Below, in pieces: positions 54,668 to 62,240 of a stretch of DNA of 64,000 nt. The translations under genes and the position numbers were made by a program. Below the pieces are notes generated by a model. That model did not search any database and had not been told where the DNA came from. It saw nothing but the letters and a program-made list of their open reading frames with translations. Position 1 is the first letter of the stretch, and each line of letters begins with the position of its first letter. Source of the DNA: Sulfurimicrobium sp031426915 (GTDB lineage Bacteria; Pseudomonadota; Gammaproteobacteria; Burkholderiales; Sulfuricellaceae); NCBI GenBank assembly GCA_031426915.1, contig JASJPB010000013.1, positions 223,070 through 287,069 of the forward strand. The letters run 5' to 3'.

Positions 54668-55120
54668 ATGGAACGTTTTACAATTTCTCTCGACGATGCG
54701 CTGGCGCAACAGTTCGACGCGCTGATCAAACGCCGTGGCTATCAAAGCCGCTCCGAGGCGGTGCGCGATGTGCTGCGCCAACAGCTGGAAGCTGACCGCA
54801 TCGGCAATGCAGAAGCGCCTTACTGCATTGCCAGCCTGAGTTACGTCTACAACCATCATCAACGCGATCTGGCTTCGCGCCTGATGGAAATCCAGCATGA
54901 CGCCCACGACCTCAATCTCTCCACCATGCATGTTCACCTTGATCACGACAACTGCCTCGAGACCATCATACTGCGCGGTCCCACCTCGAAAGTCCGCAAT
55001 CTCGCCGACCGCATTATCGCCGAGCGCGGCGTACGTCACGGGCAGATCAATTTGGTGCCGGTCGATATGGACATCAAATTTCACACTCACGGGCACCTGC
55101 ATAGCCATCCCAAGACATGA
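54668..55120 (+). CDS. nikR: Nickel-responsive regulator NikR
   Basis: A 150-residue NikR. The N-terminal ribbon-helix-helix (ERFTISLDDALAQQFDALI..SRSEAVRDVLR) binds DNA, and the ACT-like domain supplies nickel ligands (YNHHQRD, MHVHLDHDNCLE). The tail is His-rich. GGAGG precedes the ATG. It is divergent from hybO, which points to nickel control of the hydrogenase, its neighbour kinase or a nickel importer; no nik transport genes are in view. Confidence 0.94.
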   Translation: MERFTISLDDALAQQFDALIKRRGYQSRSEAVRDVLRQQLEADRIGNAEAPYCIASLSYVYNHHQRDLASRLMEIQHDAHDLNLSTMHVHLDHDNCLETIILRGPTSKVRNLADRIIAERGVRHGQINLVPVDMDIKFHTHGHLHSHPKT

Positions 55121-55126
55121 ACAAAA

Positions 55127-56335
55127 ATGGACGAAAAGCACACAAGGGAGAATGAAACCCACCAGTTCATGTCGAGCGTCCTGGCCTCCATGTCTGATGT
55201 GTTGCTGGTATGCAGCCCTGACGGCCGGATCGAAGAGGTGAATCGCGCCCTGGTGAGGCTGCTGAAACGTAGCGAGGAGGAGCTGCGCGGCACAACCTTG
55301 GCGGACCTGCTGGCCGAGGACTCGATCATTCCGCCCATAAAAGGCATGCAGCAAAACCAGTCCCCGATCAGCTGCGTACAGGATTGCGAAATGCTGCTAC
55401 GGGGAAAGGACGGCAGCACCGTTCCGGTTGCCATGAACTGCACCACCCGCTACGACCAGCAGGGAAAAGAAGTGGGCTATGTCCTGGTTGGCCGCCCCAT
55501 CGGGGAATTGCGCCGCGCCTATGAAGCGCTGCACGACGCACACGAGGAATTGAAGCTTACCCAGCGCAGGCTGGTGCATTCCGAGAAAATGGTTTCACTG
55601 GGACGACTGGTGGCTGGCGTTGCCCACGAACTGAATAACCCGATCAGTTTCGTTCTGGGCAATGTGCATGCACTGCAACGCTACAGCCAGCGTCTGAAAA
55701 CCTACCTGGAAGCGATTCACGAAGGCGCGGGCGTGACGGAGCGCGAGGAAATGCGGCGCAAATTCAGGATCGACCGCATTCTGGAAGATATTGAACCGCT
55801 CATCGAGGGCACCATGGAAGGCGCCGAACGCACCCAGAATATCGTGGAAGGGCTGAAACGTTTTTCCGCCCGGGATGTCGATCAAAGCGAGCAATTCGAC
55901 CTGGTCGAGATCATCGCCAAGGCCGTGCATTGGGTTGTCGGTTCAGGGTCGGAGGAACTCGAAATCATCAGTCACATGCCCGAGCATTTGCCGGTTGGCG
56001 GAAATACCGGACAAATTCAGCAAGTCGTCATCAACCTGCTGCAGAACGCGCTCGACGCCACAGCGGGGCAAAGCTCGCGCGTGCTGGAAATAAGCGGCAG
56101 CGTGCAGGACAAATGGGCCGTCATTGCATTTCACGATAACGGACCGGGTATCGATTCCGAACATCAAAGCCAGCTCTTCGACCCATTCTTCACCACCAAA
56201 CCGGTGGGCAAAGGTACCGGCCTGGGTCTTTCCATCAGCTACGGCCTCGTCGCCCGCCACGGCGGAGAACTCAGCGCGGCCAACCACCCCGCCGGTGGTG
56301 CGGTGTTCACGCTAAAATTGCCGATAATGCCTTAG
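55127..56335 (+). CDS. hoxJ: Hydrogenase sensor histidine kinase (HoxJ/HupT type)
   Basis: A 402-residue soluble kinase. A PAS domain (about 15-130) is followed by a dimerisation domain with the H-box MVSLGRLVAGVAHELNNP (His about 168) and GNVHALQRYSQRL, and by an HATPase domain (about 285-400; NLLQNALDA, DNGPGI, FFTTKPVGKGTGLGLSIS). The H-box and following helix match HupT/HoxJ kinases, which act on HupR/HoxA. It follows nikR by 6 bp. The H2-sensing regulatory hydrogenase that usually feeds this kinase is not in the window. Confidence 0.9.
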   Translation: MDEKHTRENETHQFMSSVLASMSDVLLVCSPDGRIEEVNRALVRLLKRSEEELRGTTLADLLAEDSIIPPIKGMQQNQSPISCVQDCEMLLRGKDGSTVPVAMNCTTRYDQQGKEVGYVLVGRPIGELRRAYEALHDAHEELKLTQRRLVHSEKMVSLGRLVAGVAHELNNPISFVLGNVHALQRYSQRLKTYLEAIHEGAGVTEREEMRRKFRIDRILEDIEPLIEGTMEGAERTQNIVEGLKRFSARDVDQSEQFDLVEIIAKAVHWVVGSGSEELEIISHMPEHLPVGGNTGQIQQVVINLLQNALDATAGQSSRVLEISGSVQDKWAVIAFHDNGPGIDSEHQSQLFDPFFTTKPVGKGTGLGLSISYGLVARHGGELSAANHPAGGAVFTLKLPIMP

Positions 56336-56362
56336 GATTTAAATTGGCCCCGCCCTCTATCG

Positions 56363-56409
56363 TTGTCAGAAGGCCGATACGCATATAAATAGCCATATTT
56401 TTATATGGC
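56363..56409 (+). promoter_or_regulatory. Probable brnTA promoter and operator
   Basis: TTGTCA (56363-56368) and TATAAA (56384-56389) are followed by the perfect palindrome GCCATAT-TTTT-ATATGGC (56392-56409), 32 bp before the brnT ATG. BrnTA modules are autoregulated, so this is a reasonable operator. Spacer is a short 15 nt. Confidence 0.45.
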
Positions 56410-56440
56410 CACTCATGTGCCGCTGTGCTAAGCTGATTTT

Positions 56441-56722
56441 ATGAAGAAAACACGGTTTGAGTGGGATGCAAACAAGGACGCCGAAAACCAGGAAAAACAT
56501 GGAATATCGTTTTCTATGGCCCAGTATGCCTTCGCTGACCCCCGCCGCGTCATAGCCGAAGACCTCGTCCACAGTGAAACTGAAAAACGCTATTTCTGTT
56601 TTGGTGAGGTCGAGGACGGCATCCTCACCGTCCGCTTTACCTATCGCGGCGGTGTAATTCGCATTTTTGGCGCCGGTTACTGGCGAAAGGGCAAGGCAAT
56701 CTATGAGCGCGAAAACGAATAA
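56441..56722 (+). CDS. brnT: BrnT-family toxin (DUF497)
   Basis: A 93-residue RelE-fold ribonuclease toxin. FEWDANKDAENQEKHGISFSMAQYAFADPRRV at the N-terminus and the later RFTYRGGVIRIFGAGYWRKGKA block mark the family. It overlaps the antitoxin gene by 20 bp, toxin first as usual for BrnTA. Confidence 0.92.
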   Translation: MKKTRFEWDANKDAENQEKHGISFSMAQYAFADPRRVIAEDLVHSETEKRYFCFGEVEDGILTVRFTYRGGVIRIFGAGYWRKGKAIYERENE

Positions 56723-56960
56723 AGCGAGTTCCGCTAAAATCAAATACACCGACGAGCCCATTGAGGCCAAGGTCATTCAAGACTTTCTCCCGCCCCCCGA
56801 AGAACTCGCTTTCCGGGAGGAAGGGGTAAAGGTAACCATTGCGCTCAGCAAGAAAAGCGTCGAATTCTTCAAATCCGAGGCAACGAAACACCATACCCAG
56901 TATCAACGCATGATCCGCAGGCTCATCGATTCCTACGTGGATGCCTACGACAACCGCTAA
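56703..56960 (+). CDS. brnA: BrnA-family antitoxin
   Basis: An 85-residue antitoxin of the BrnA kind. EGVKVTIALSKKSVEFFKSEATKHHTQYQRMIRRLIDSY is the expected C-terminal ribbon-helix-helix DNA-binding part. The frame extends to 56667 inside brnT; the ATG at 56703 gives the usual overlap and length. Confidence 0.88.
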   Translation: MSAKTNKASSAKIKYTDEPIEAKVIQDFLPPPEELAFREEGVKVTIALSKKSVEFFKSEATKHHTQYQRMIRRLIDSYVDAYDNR

Positions 56961-57162
56961 CAGAACACGGGCAGAGCAGGACGCAGGCTCTCACTGGCCC
57001 GCCACACATGACGGCGTCTAGATGAGACACACGGAGACCGTGTCCGCCGACGGATTGGGTAGGCGAAACGTTGCGTACTACGAGCCTAAATCCGGCCCGA
57101 TAGCGCTTACGTTAATTTGACAAAAGAAATCCCTGTACGCAATTTTCGTGCGCACGGAATTA
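56961..57162. other. Non-coding stretch after brnA
   Basis: No gene is supported here. It contains a short hairpin (ACACGG-AGA-CCGTGT, 57029-57043) and GACGGCGTCTAG at 57010-57021, which recurs inverted at 58147-58158. Confidence 0.5.
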
Positions 57163-57190
57163 TTGCCAATCAAGATGGATTATGTATAAT
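57163..57190 (+). promoter_or_regulatory. Sigma-70 promoter of an unassigned transcript
   Basis: TTGCCA and a perfect TATAAT are separated by 16 nt. No convincing coding sequence lies downstream before the terminator at 57373. Confidence 0.6.
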
Positions 57191-57196
57191 TAGAAA

Positions 57197-57413
57197 CGGA
57201 CTGACTTAATGCCAGCCCTGCCGAATTAGTGGCTAAATCCTATCTGATAGGTGCCGCGAATTCTGCCAACCTCAAGTCAATGAGGGGCTCTTCCGACACG
57301 GTTGCTAATCGCAAGCGTTGCATGGTTTGCTCCATATATTATGCGTCCTATCACAGACACGGGTTGAAAACTGAAAGCCTCACTATTTACGGTAGTGGGG
57401 CTTTCGCCTTTTT
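57197..57413 (+). ncRNA. Candidate small RNA between a promoter and a terminator
   Basis: About 215 nt run from the expected start of the 57163 promoter to the T-run of the 57373 terminator. The sequence contains short stems such as CCTATC-T-GATAGG and CCTC..GAGG. A 74-codon frame from GTG at 57229 reads through the terminator hairpin and has no ribosome-binding site, so I favour a non-coding RNA. I could not match it to 6S, tmRNA or another known family. Confidence 0.3.
57373..57413. terminator. Bidirectional terminator
   Basis: A 13-bp stem (GAAAGCCTCACTA against TAGTGGGGCTTTC, one G-T pair) with a 7-nt loop is followed on the plus strand by GCCTTTTT. On the minus strand it starts a few bases after the stop of the gene at 57412 and is followed by a weaker T-run. 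Confidence 0.75.
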
Positions 57414-57891
57414 AAGTCAAATCCAATCCAATTTCCCGTATTCCATCGTCTGAAAGCCTGTAGAAGCCGTGCTTTGGACTATCTACCAGCTTATTTTTTA
57501 CACGTAGATTCATCAGCATCGTCCGCAGAGAACCCCTGGTAGTGGGCTTTCCAATAGACTCCATATACGCCTCGATCTGATCTAACGTTTTCCCTTCTCG
57601 CCCAAGATATTGAAGCACCAACGGAGCAACAGAATCTTTTCGAATACGCATGCCAGATAAAACAGGAACAATCAGCGCGGCAGTTTCGATATTTACTTGC
57701 GTACTCGCTCCTTGTAAATCTTCTAGCGCAACTGGGCTTTCCTGATCTATTTGCTTCGCAATCGCGGCGTCTATATCATCAGAATCGGTTCCACGGAGCG
57801 CGGCGATGAGCCGTTCGCAGCTTGCTACTTTCTTGCGCAACAGCACAAGCTTGGCTTCTTCCTTAGCAATAAGTTCCGCGTACGGGTTCAT
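57412..57891 (-). CDS. Hypothetical protein, coiled coil plus winged-helix-like region
   Basis: A 159-residue protein I do not recognise. Residues about 5-35 are a charged heptad-like helix (ELIAKEEAKLVLLRKKVASCERLI). The C-terminal part (about 85-155; VAPLVLQYLGREGKTLDQIEAYM..SLRTMLMNLRVKNKLV) resembles a winged helix, with GFYRLSDDG as a possible wing. AGAGG precedes the ATG, and a good promoter lies upstream. Base composition is more AT-rich than the surrounding core genes, suggesting acquisition. A DNA-binding or sequence-specific regulator is possible. Confidence 0.7.
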   Translation of the reverse strand: MNPYAELIAKEEAKLVLLRKKVASCERLIAALRGTDSDDIDAAIAKQIDQESPVALEDLQGASTQVNIETAALIVPVLSGMRIRKDSVAPLVLQYLGREGKTLDQIEAYMESIGKPTTRGSLRTMLMNLRVKNKLVDSPKHGFYRLSDDGIREIGLDLT

Positions 57892-57923
57892 GTCTTAACG
57901 TCCTCTACCTGAATATATCTAAC

Positions 57924-57952
57924 ACAATACATTACAGGGGAACGCGTGTCAA
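57924..57952 (-). promoter_or_regulatory. Sigma-70 promoter of the 57412-57891 gene
   Basis: On the minus strand a perfect TTGACA and TATTGT are separated by 17 nt, about 30 nt before the ATG. Confidence 0.6.
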
Positions 57953-58003
57953 TCTTCAAACGTCCCGACATTGATTAGATGATACGATCCCGTGTATTTA
58001 TCT

Positions 58004-58031
58004 AAAAATAAAAACCCGCCTAAGCGGGTTT
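58004..58031 (-). terminator. Rho-independent terminator downstream of ychF
   Basis: The hairpin AACCCGC-TTAG-GCGGGTT is followed on the minus strand by TTTATTTTTAG. It lies about 190 nt past the ychF stop and would end that transcript. Confidence 0.7.
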
Positions 58032-58170
58032 AGTGATTACGTGCATTTATTTGTCAACCGCCCACTGAGACGTAGCGTCCGTCTTTGTGATTTAGCCAGA
58101 TTGTCCAAGAGGGTGTATAGTCGGCGCAATGCTGTATGCAACGAGCCTAGACGCCGTCAATCTCTGGTTG

Positions 58171-58206
58171 CGGGGGTTTACGCTAGAATTGCTGATATTG
58201 CTTTAG
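58171..58206 (+). pseudogene. Possible remnant of a histidine kinase 3' end
   Basis: The segment resembles the last 34 bases of hoxJ (56302-56335): the final 24 bases match at 20 positions, including the stop codon. In the hoxJ frame it reads FTLELLILL and a stop, against FTLKLPIMP and a stop. It may be a degenerate copy of the hoxJ end or of another kinase gene; chance similarity is possible. Confidence 0.3.
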
Positions 58207-58220
58207 AGATTAAATCTCGG

Positions 58221-59312
58221 TTACACGTTAAACAGGAAATTCAGCACATCGCCATCCTTGACGACATATTCCTTGCCTTCCGAACGCATCTTGCCGGCCT
58301 CCTTGGCGCCATGCTCGCCCTTGCAGGCGACGAAATCCTCGAAGGCGATGGTCTGGGCGCGGATAAAGCCGCGTTCGAAGTCGGTGTGGATCACGCCTGC
58401 AGCCTGCGGAGCGGTATCGCCGATATGGATGGTCCAGGCGCGCACTTCCTTGACGCCGGCGGTGAAGTAGGTCTGTAGCCCGAGCAGTTTGTAGGCGGCG
58501 CGGATGACGCGGTTCAGACCCGGCTCTTCGAGACCCATGTCGGCGAGGAATTCTTTCTTGTCGGCCTCGTCCAGGTCGGCGATTTCGCCCTCGATGGCGG
58601 CGCAGATCGCGACCACGGGCGCGCCTTCCTTGGCTGCGTGTTGTTCCACTTTTTCGAGGAAGGGGTTGTTGCTGAAGCCGTTTTCGTCGACGTTGGCGAT
58701 GTACATGGTGGGTTTCATCGTCATCAGGCACAGCGGCTTGAGCAGTGCGGCTTGTTCCTTGTCCAGGCTCAGGCTGCGGGCTGGCTGGCCCTGGTCCAGC
58801 GTAGCGCGCACTTTTTCCAGCAGCGCCATCATATGCAGCGCTTCCTTGTCGCCGGACTTGGCCAGCTTGTTGGTGCGCAGCACGGCTTTTTCCACCGTCT
58901 CCAGGTCCGCCAGGGCCAACTCGGTATTGATCACCTCGATGTCGGAAATCGGGTCGATCTTGCCCGCCACATGCACCACGTCCACGTTCTCGAAGCAGCG
59001 CACCACATGGGCGATGGCGTCGGTTTCGCGGATGTTGGCGAGGAACTTGTTGCCCAGCCCTTCGCCCTTGCTCGCACCAGCCACCAGGCCGGCGATGTCG
59101 ACGAATTCCATGATGGCATGCTGCACTTTTTGCGGCTTGACGATTTCCACCAGGCTTTCGATGCGCGGGTCCGGGATTTCCACGATGCCGACGTTAGGTT
59201 CGATGGTGCAAAAGGGGTAATTCTCCGCCGCGATACCGGCGCTGGTGATGGCGTTGAACAGGGTGGACTTGCCGACATTGGGCAAACCGACGATACCGCA
59301 TTGGAGACTCAT
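58221..59312 (-). CDS. ychF: Ribosome-associated ATPase YchF/Obg-like
   Basis: A 363-residue Obg-family P-loop protein (OLA1/YchF), which prefers ATP and binds ribosomes. G1 is GLPNVGKSTLFNAIT; the G3 segment DIAGLVAGASKGEGLGNKFL and the C-terminal TGS-type domain with HTDFERGFIRAQTI are standard. It completes the prs-rplY-pth-ychF neighbourhood, although unrelated genes separate it from pth here. Confidence 0.96.
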   Translation of the reverse strand: MSLQCGIVGLPNVGKSTLFNAITSAGIAAENYPFCTIEPNVGIVEIPDPRIESLVEIVKPQKVQHAIMEFVDIAGLVAGASKGEGLGNKFLANIRETDAIAHVVRCFENVDVVHVAGKIDPISDIEVINTELALADLETVEKAVLRTNKLAKSGDKEALHMMALLEKVRATLDQGQPARSLSLDKEQAALLKPLCLMTMKPTMYIANVDENGFSNNPFLEKVEQHAAKEGAPVVAICAAIEGEIADLDEADKKEFLADMGLEEPGLNRVIRAAYKLLGLQTYFTAGVKEVRAWTIHIGDTAPQAAGVIHTDFERGFIRAQTIAFEDFVACKGEHGAKEAGKMRSEGKEYVVKDGDVLNFLFNV

Positions 59313-59645
59313 GAAAATCCTTTAATTATCAATGTAGCATCGAGCCAGACGTGGAAATAAAACCCATGAAAGGAAATGCCGGCATAGATGGTTGCAACAG
59401 ACGACAAAACCGCAATTACCGGGGTATTCGCTAAATTCTGTATCAGTTTCGCAGCGAAAAGTGGTTATTATAACTCTCTCGCAAGTCTTGCTACAAAAGC
59501 TCTCGCCGCAGGGTGGAGTTATCCTTCGCGACCGGATTTTGTGTCAAGACTGGACGAAGCACCCGGAGCCGCCATGAATTATGTTTGAGATAGAATAGAG
59601 AACTCTCCTCCCCCAATACCCAAGTCAAGGTGGACTCTTCAATCC
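59313..59645. other. Intergenic region without a recognisable gene
   Basis: This 333-bp gap holds two overlapping short frames (from 59388 and 59392, about 60 codons each) with no clear ribosome-binding site or family similarity, and I do not call them. No strong hairpin or promoter was found. Confidence 0.5.
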
Positions 59646-60251
59646 ATGCGCACTTTCCTGAAAACCCATTGGCTAACCATCACCATCTGTCTGGCAGTCT
59701 CCTTGATCGCATTGGGGGCAGCTTTCTATTTTGTCCATTCGGCCGTTCAGGACAATAAGGCGGCTTCCCTGAAAATGGCGGAGGAACTCAAGACCGCCAA
59801 GACCTCGCTGATGAACGCACTCACTGAGACAACCATGACCAAGGGGGCGCTGGGCAAGGAAAAAACCATCAACGCGGATTTAAAGAAAGCGATGGCTACG
59901 TGCGAAAAGGAACTTGAAAGCTTGCGGAGTTCTTTGGAAACTTCGACTCAGGCTTTGCTCAAAACACCAAAACCCAAAGCTGACAAACCCCAAACTCGTG
60001 TGGACAAACCCCAAGCCCGTCCGGTCAGCCCACCGTCGAAATGCAGGGAAAGCGATTCCGGACCCAGCAAAGACCAGTTAAGCGCTTTGCAGAACTTGCA
60101 GGCGGATGTCTATAGACGGGATAACGAACTCAGGGAAAGGCAGAAGAAGCTGGATGAGGATCTGAACAAACTGGCCGCAGAAAGGCAAAAACTCATGCTG
60201 GACAAATCCGAGTACAGGTGGCCGCATAACGCCGACCCGGCGAAGAAATAA
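59646..60251 (+). CDS. Hypothetical membrane-anchored coiled-coil protein
   Basis: A 201-residue protein not recognised. A single membrane helix (about 11-33) is followed by a coiled coil (about 40-105), a Pro/Lys linker with the repeated DKPQ(T/A)R motif (about 112-128), and a second coiled coil (about 143-185). It would face the periplasm or cytoplasm as a bitopic protein, reminiscent of divisome or envelope spacer proteins. It is encoded alone between ychF and rsuA, convergent with the latter. Confidence 0.7.
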   Translation: MRTFLKTHWLTITICLAVSLIALGAAFYFVHSAVQDNKAASLKMAEELKTAKTSLMNALTETTMTKGALGKEKTINADLKKAMATCEKELESLRSSLETSTQALLKTPKPKADKPQTRVDKPQARPVSPPSKCRESDSGPSKDQLSALQNLQADVYRRDNELRERQKKLDEDLNKLAAERQKLMLDKSEYRWPHNADPAKK

Positions 60252-60321
60252 TGGCCGCGAAAAAAGCTTGTTGCGCGCCGCCTGAACATTGCGGTTGAAA
60301 AACCGCCTCACCGAACCCGGG

Positions 60322-61077
60322 CTAAAGATTTCCCGGCATTTCGGCCAGAGCCTGGTCCGGCGCCAACAAGGCAAGTCGGGTTTCGTCCAGATAACACCAT
60401 TCACCCACATCCAGCGCCAGCGCATCGAGCGCCAAGGCGCCAATAGCCGAACGGTGCAAGGCGCTGCAATGATTCCCGGCCGCGGCAAGCATGCGCTTGA
60501 CCTGGTGGTACTTCCCCTGTTCCAGGATGATTTCGAGCTGGTGTGTCTCAAGTTTGCGGCAATGCACGGCTGCCAAGGGTTCTGATTCGTCAATAAGTTC
60601 CACCCCGGCCAGCAAATGCGCGATCAGTTCCGACGTCACCGGGTCATGCGTGGTAGCGATATAAATTTTAGGAACATGGCGTTTGGGCGACGACTGGGCA
60701 TGGATAAAGGGGCCGTCATCCGACATCAGCAACAGGCCGGTGGTGTCGTGGTCGAGGCGCCCCACCGGCTGCACATCGCGCCAGGTGAACTGCTCGGGCA
60801 ACAAGCTCAGTACGCCGGGGTGATGGCTGGGTTTTCTGGAACACTCGAAGCTGGCGGGCTTGTGCAGTGCGATGTAGACGTGTTCACGGTAAGTCCACGC
60901 TTCGTCGAAGCAGGTGAACTCAAGGCCGCTTGTTTCAAACGTGGCGCGATAGTCCGTTACGGCTTCACCGGCGATGACGATTTCGCCTTGCGCGATCAAC
61001 TGCCGGCAACCCTTGCGGGTGCCAAAGCCCTGCGATTGCAGGATGCGGTCCAGACTCTGCTTGCTCACTGACGACAC
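60322..61077 (-). CDS. rsuA: 16S rRNA pseudouridine synthase (RsuA family)
   Basis: A 251-residue pseudouridine synthase. An S4 RNA-binding domain (about 1-60; LDRILQSQGFGTRKGCRQLIAQGEI) precedes the catalytic domain with the Asp in GRLDHDTTGLLLMSDDG and the later QGKYHQVKRMLAAAGNH. The C-terminus is slightly longer than in E. coli RsuA. The exact target uridine is inferred from family only. Confidence 0.9.
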   Translation of the reverse strand: MSSVSKQSLDRILQSQGFGTRKGCRQLIAQGEIVIAGEAVTDYRATFETSGLEFTCFDEAWTYREHVYIALHKPASFECSRKPSHHPGVLSLLPEQFTWRDVQPVGRLDHDTTGLLLMSDDGPFIHAQSSPKRHVPKIYIATTHDPVTSELIAHLLAGVELIDESEPLAAVHCRKLETHQLEIILEQGKYHQVKRMLAAAGNHCSALHRSAIGALALDALALDVGEWCYLDETRLALLAPDQALAEMPGNL

Positions 61078-61121
61078 GTTGCGTTTCCGCCTCCGGAAAA
61101 ATCAGCCGGGCAAGAAAAGCG

Positions 61122-61158
61122 GCTCGGCATGGACTAGGGATTATAGTCCATGCCGAGC
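61122..61158 (-). terminator. Terminator of the 61171 gene
   Basis: A perfect 15-bp stem (GCTCGGCATGGACTA against its complement) with a 7-nt loop begins 12 nt past the stop of the small gene and is followed on the minus strand by CGCTTTTCTTG. Confidence 0.75.
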
Positions 61159-61170
61159 TGACCGCCCCAA

Positions 61171-61455
61171 TCAGTAGTTGGATTTGAGGCTGGCGGCGAA
61201 GATGGCTTCGTCGCTTTCAGGAAACTGGAATTCGGAGAAGGCGCGGTGGATTTCGGACTGGTTGCGCTCGGCACCACGATCTTCGAAACGGATTCCGATC
61301 GACCGGCCATTCGAGGCCAGAGTGGTAAAGGCATAACGCCAGCGCTGGGCCTCGGCGAGGCGCTCGCGCAACTCACGTTCATTGGTAATCGCAACGCCGG
61401 CTTTTTTCAGAGAATCCAGGAAATCGTCAAAGGATTCATTGCTTAGGCTACCCAT
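61171..61455 (-). CDS. Small hypothetical protein
   Basis: A 94-residue protein without a recognised family. It is charged, with a helical middle (FLDSLKKAGVAITNERELRERLAEAQRWRYAF) and a basic turn GRSIGIRFEDRG. The frame extends to 61539; the ATG at 61455 is chosen because GGAGG lies 5 nt upstream. A strong terminator follows. The ribosome-binding site and terminator together make a real gene likely. Confidence 0.65.
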   Translation of the reverse strand: MGSLSNESFDDFLDSLKKAGVAITNERELRERLAEAQRWRYAFTTLASNGRSIGIRFEDRGAERNQSEIHRAFSEFQFPESDEAIFAASLKSNY

Positions 61456-61578
61456 CATACCCTCCGTTGAATGTTCGGTGGTTATCCACCATGGAGCATT
61501 AAACGCGGCGGCCTGGATTTGGGTTGACAGTCGGGGCACATAGAACAGGAAAACAATCCGAGCGACCCGCTCTCGTGA

Positions 61579-62169
61579 TCACGCCTGCTTTGGCGCCTTG
61601 GTATGCAGTTTCAGCATGGCGGCGGAAAAATCTCCCGCCAGCAATTGCGGCAGCAAGGGCAGGCTATTGTCCACTGCAGCATCAATCCGCGCCTGCTCCT
61701 CCCGCCCTGCGGGATGTAGAACAAAATCAGCGACCTGGGATTTATCGCCAGGGTGGCCTATCCCCAGCCGAAGGCGCCAGAAGTCCGGCGTACCGAGGTG
61801 GGCTATGATGTCCTTGAGGCCATTGTGACCACCATGTCCGCCCCCTTTTTTCAGGCGCGCATCCCCGGGGAGCAGATCCAGTTCGTCGTGGACCACCAGA
61901 ATTTCCTCGGGCAGGATTTTGTAGAACCCGGCCAGGGCAGCGACCGCCTGGCCGCTGCGATTCATGAAAGTTTGCGGCTCGAGCAGCCATACTTCATGAC
62001 CGGCATGATGGGCACGCGCAGCCAGCCCATGAAATTTCTTTTCCAGGTTGAGCGTAGCCCCGCGCCCGGCAGCAATGCAATCCACCCACCAGAAGCCTGC
62101 ATTGTGGCGCGTAGCCTCGTATTCCCGTCCCGGGTTGCCCAAACCGACAATCAGCCGAATACCTGACAT
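61579..62169 (-). CDS. pth: Peptidyl-tRNA hydrolase
   Basis: A 196-residue Pth that releases tRNA from prematurely dropped peptides. It shows IVGLGNPGREYEATRHNAGFWWVD with the catalytic His, LLEPQTFMNRSGQAV, VVHDELDLLPG with the key Asp and KKGGGHGGHNGLKDI. It lies after rplY with a terminator between. Confidence 0.96.
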   Translation of the reverse strand: MSGIRLIVGLGNPGREYEATRHNAGFWWVDCIAAGRGATLNLEKKFHGLAARAHHAGHEVWLLEPQTFMNRSGQAVAALAGFYKILPEEILVVHDELDLLPGDARLKKGGGHGGHNGLKDIIAHLGTPDFWRLRLGIGHPGDKSQVADFVLHPAGREEQARIDAAVDNSLPLLPQLLAGDFSAAMLKLHTKAPKQA

Positions 62170-62184
62170 ATTGTTCCCATTGAT

Positions 62185-62221
62185 AAAAAAAGCCCGTCAG
62201 CAATGCATGACGGGCTTTTTT
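62185..62221 (-). terminator. Terminator between rplY and pth
   Basis: The stem GCCCGTCA/TGACGGGC has an 8-nt loop and is flanked by A- and T-runs, so it can act after rplY on the minus strand. It would separate or attenuate pth expression. Confidence 0.85.
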
Positions 62222-62240
62222 GCTGCCAGGAGGTACCGAA

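Noticed and set aside
58041..58478. A 145-codon plus-strand frame overlapping the end of ychF
   Set aside because: More than half is antisense to ychF, and the rest has no ribosome-binding site or recognisable motif.
59388..59588. Two overlapping ~60-codon frames between ychF and the coiled-coil gene
   Set aside because: Neither has a well-placed ribosome-binding site, family similarity or a terminator.
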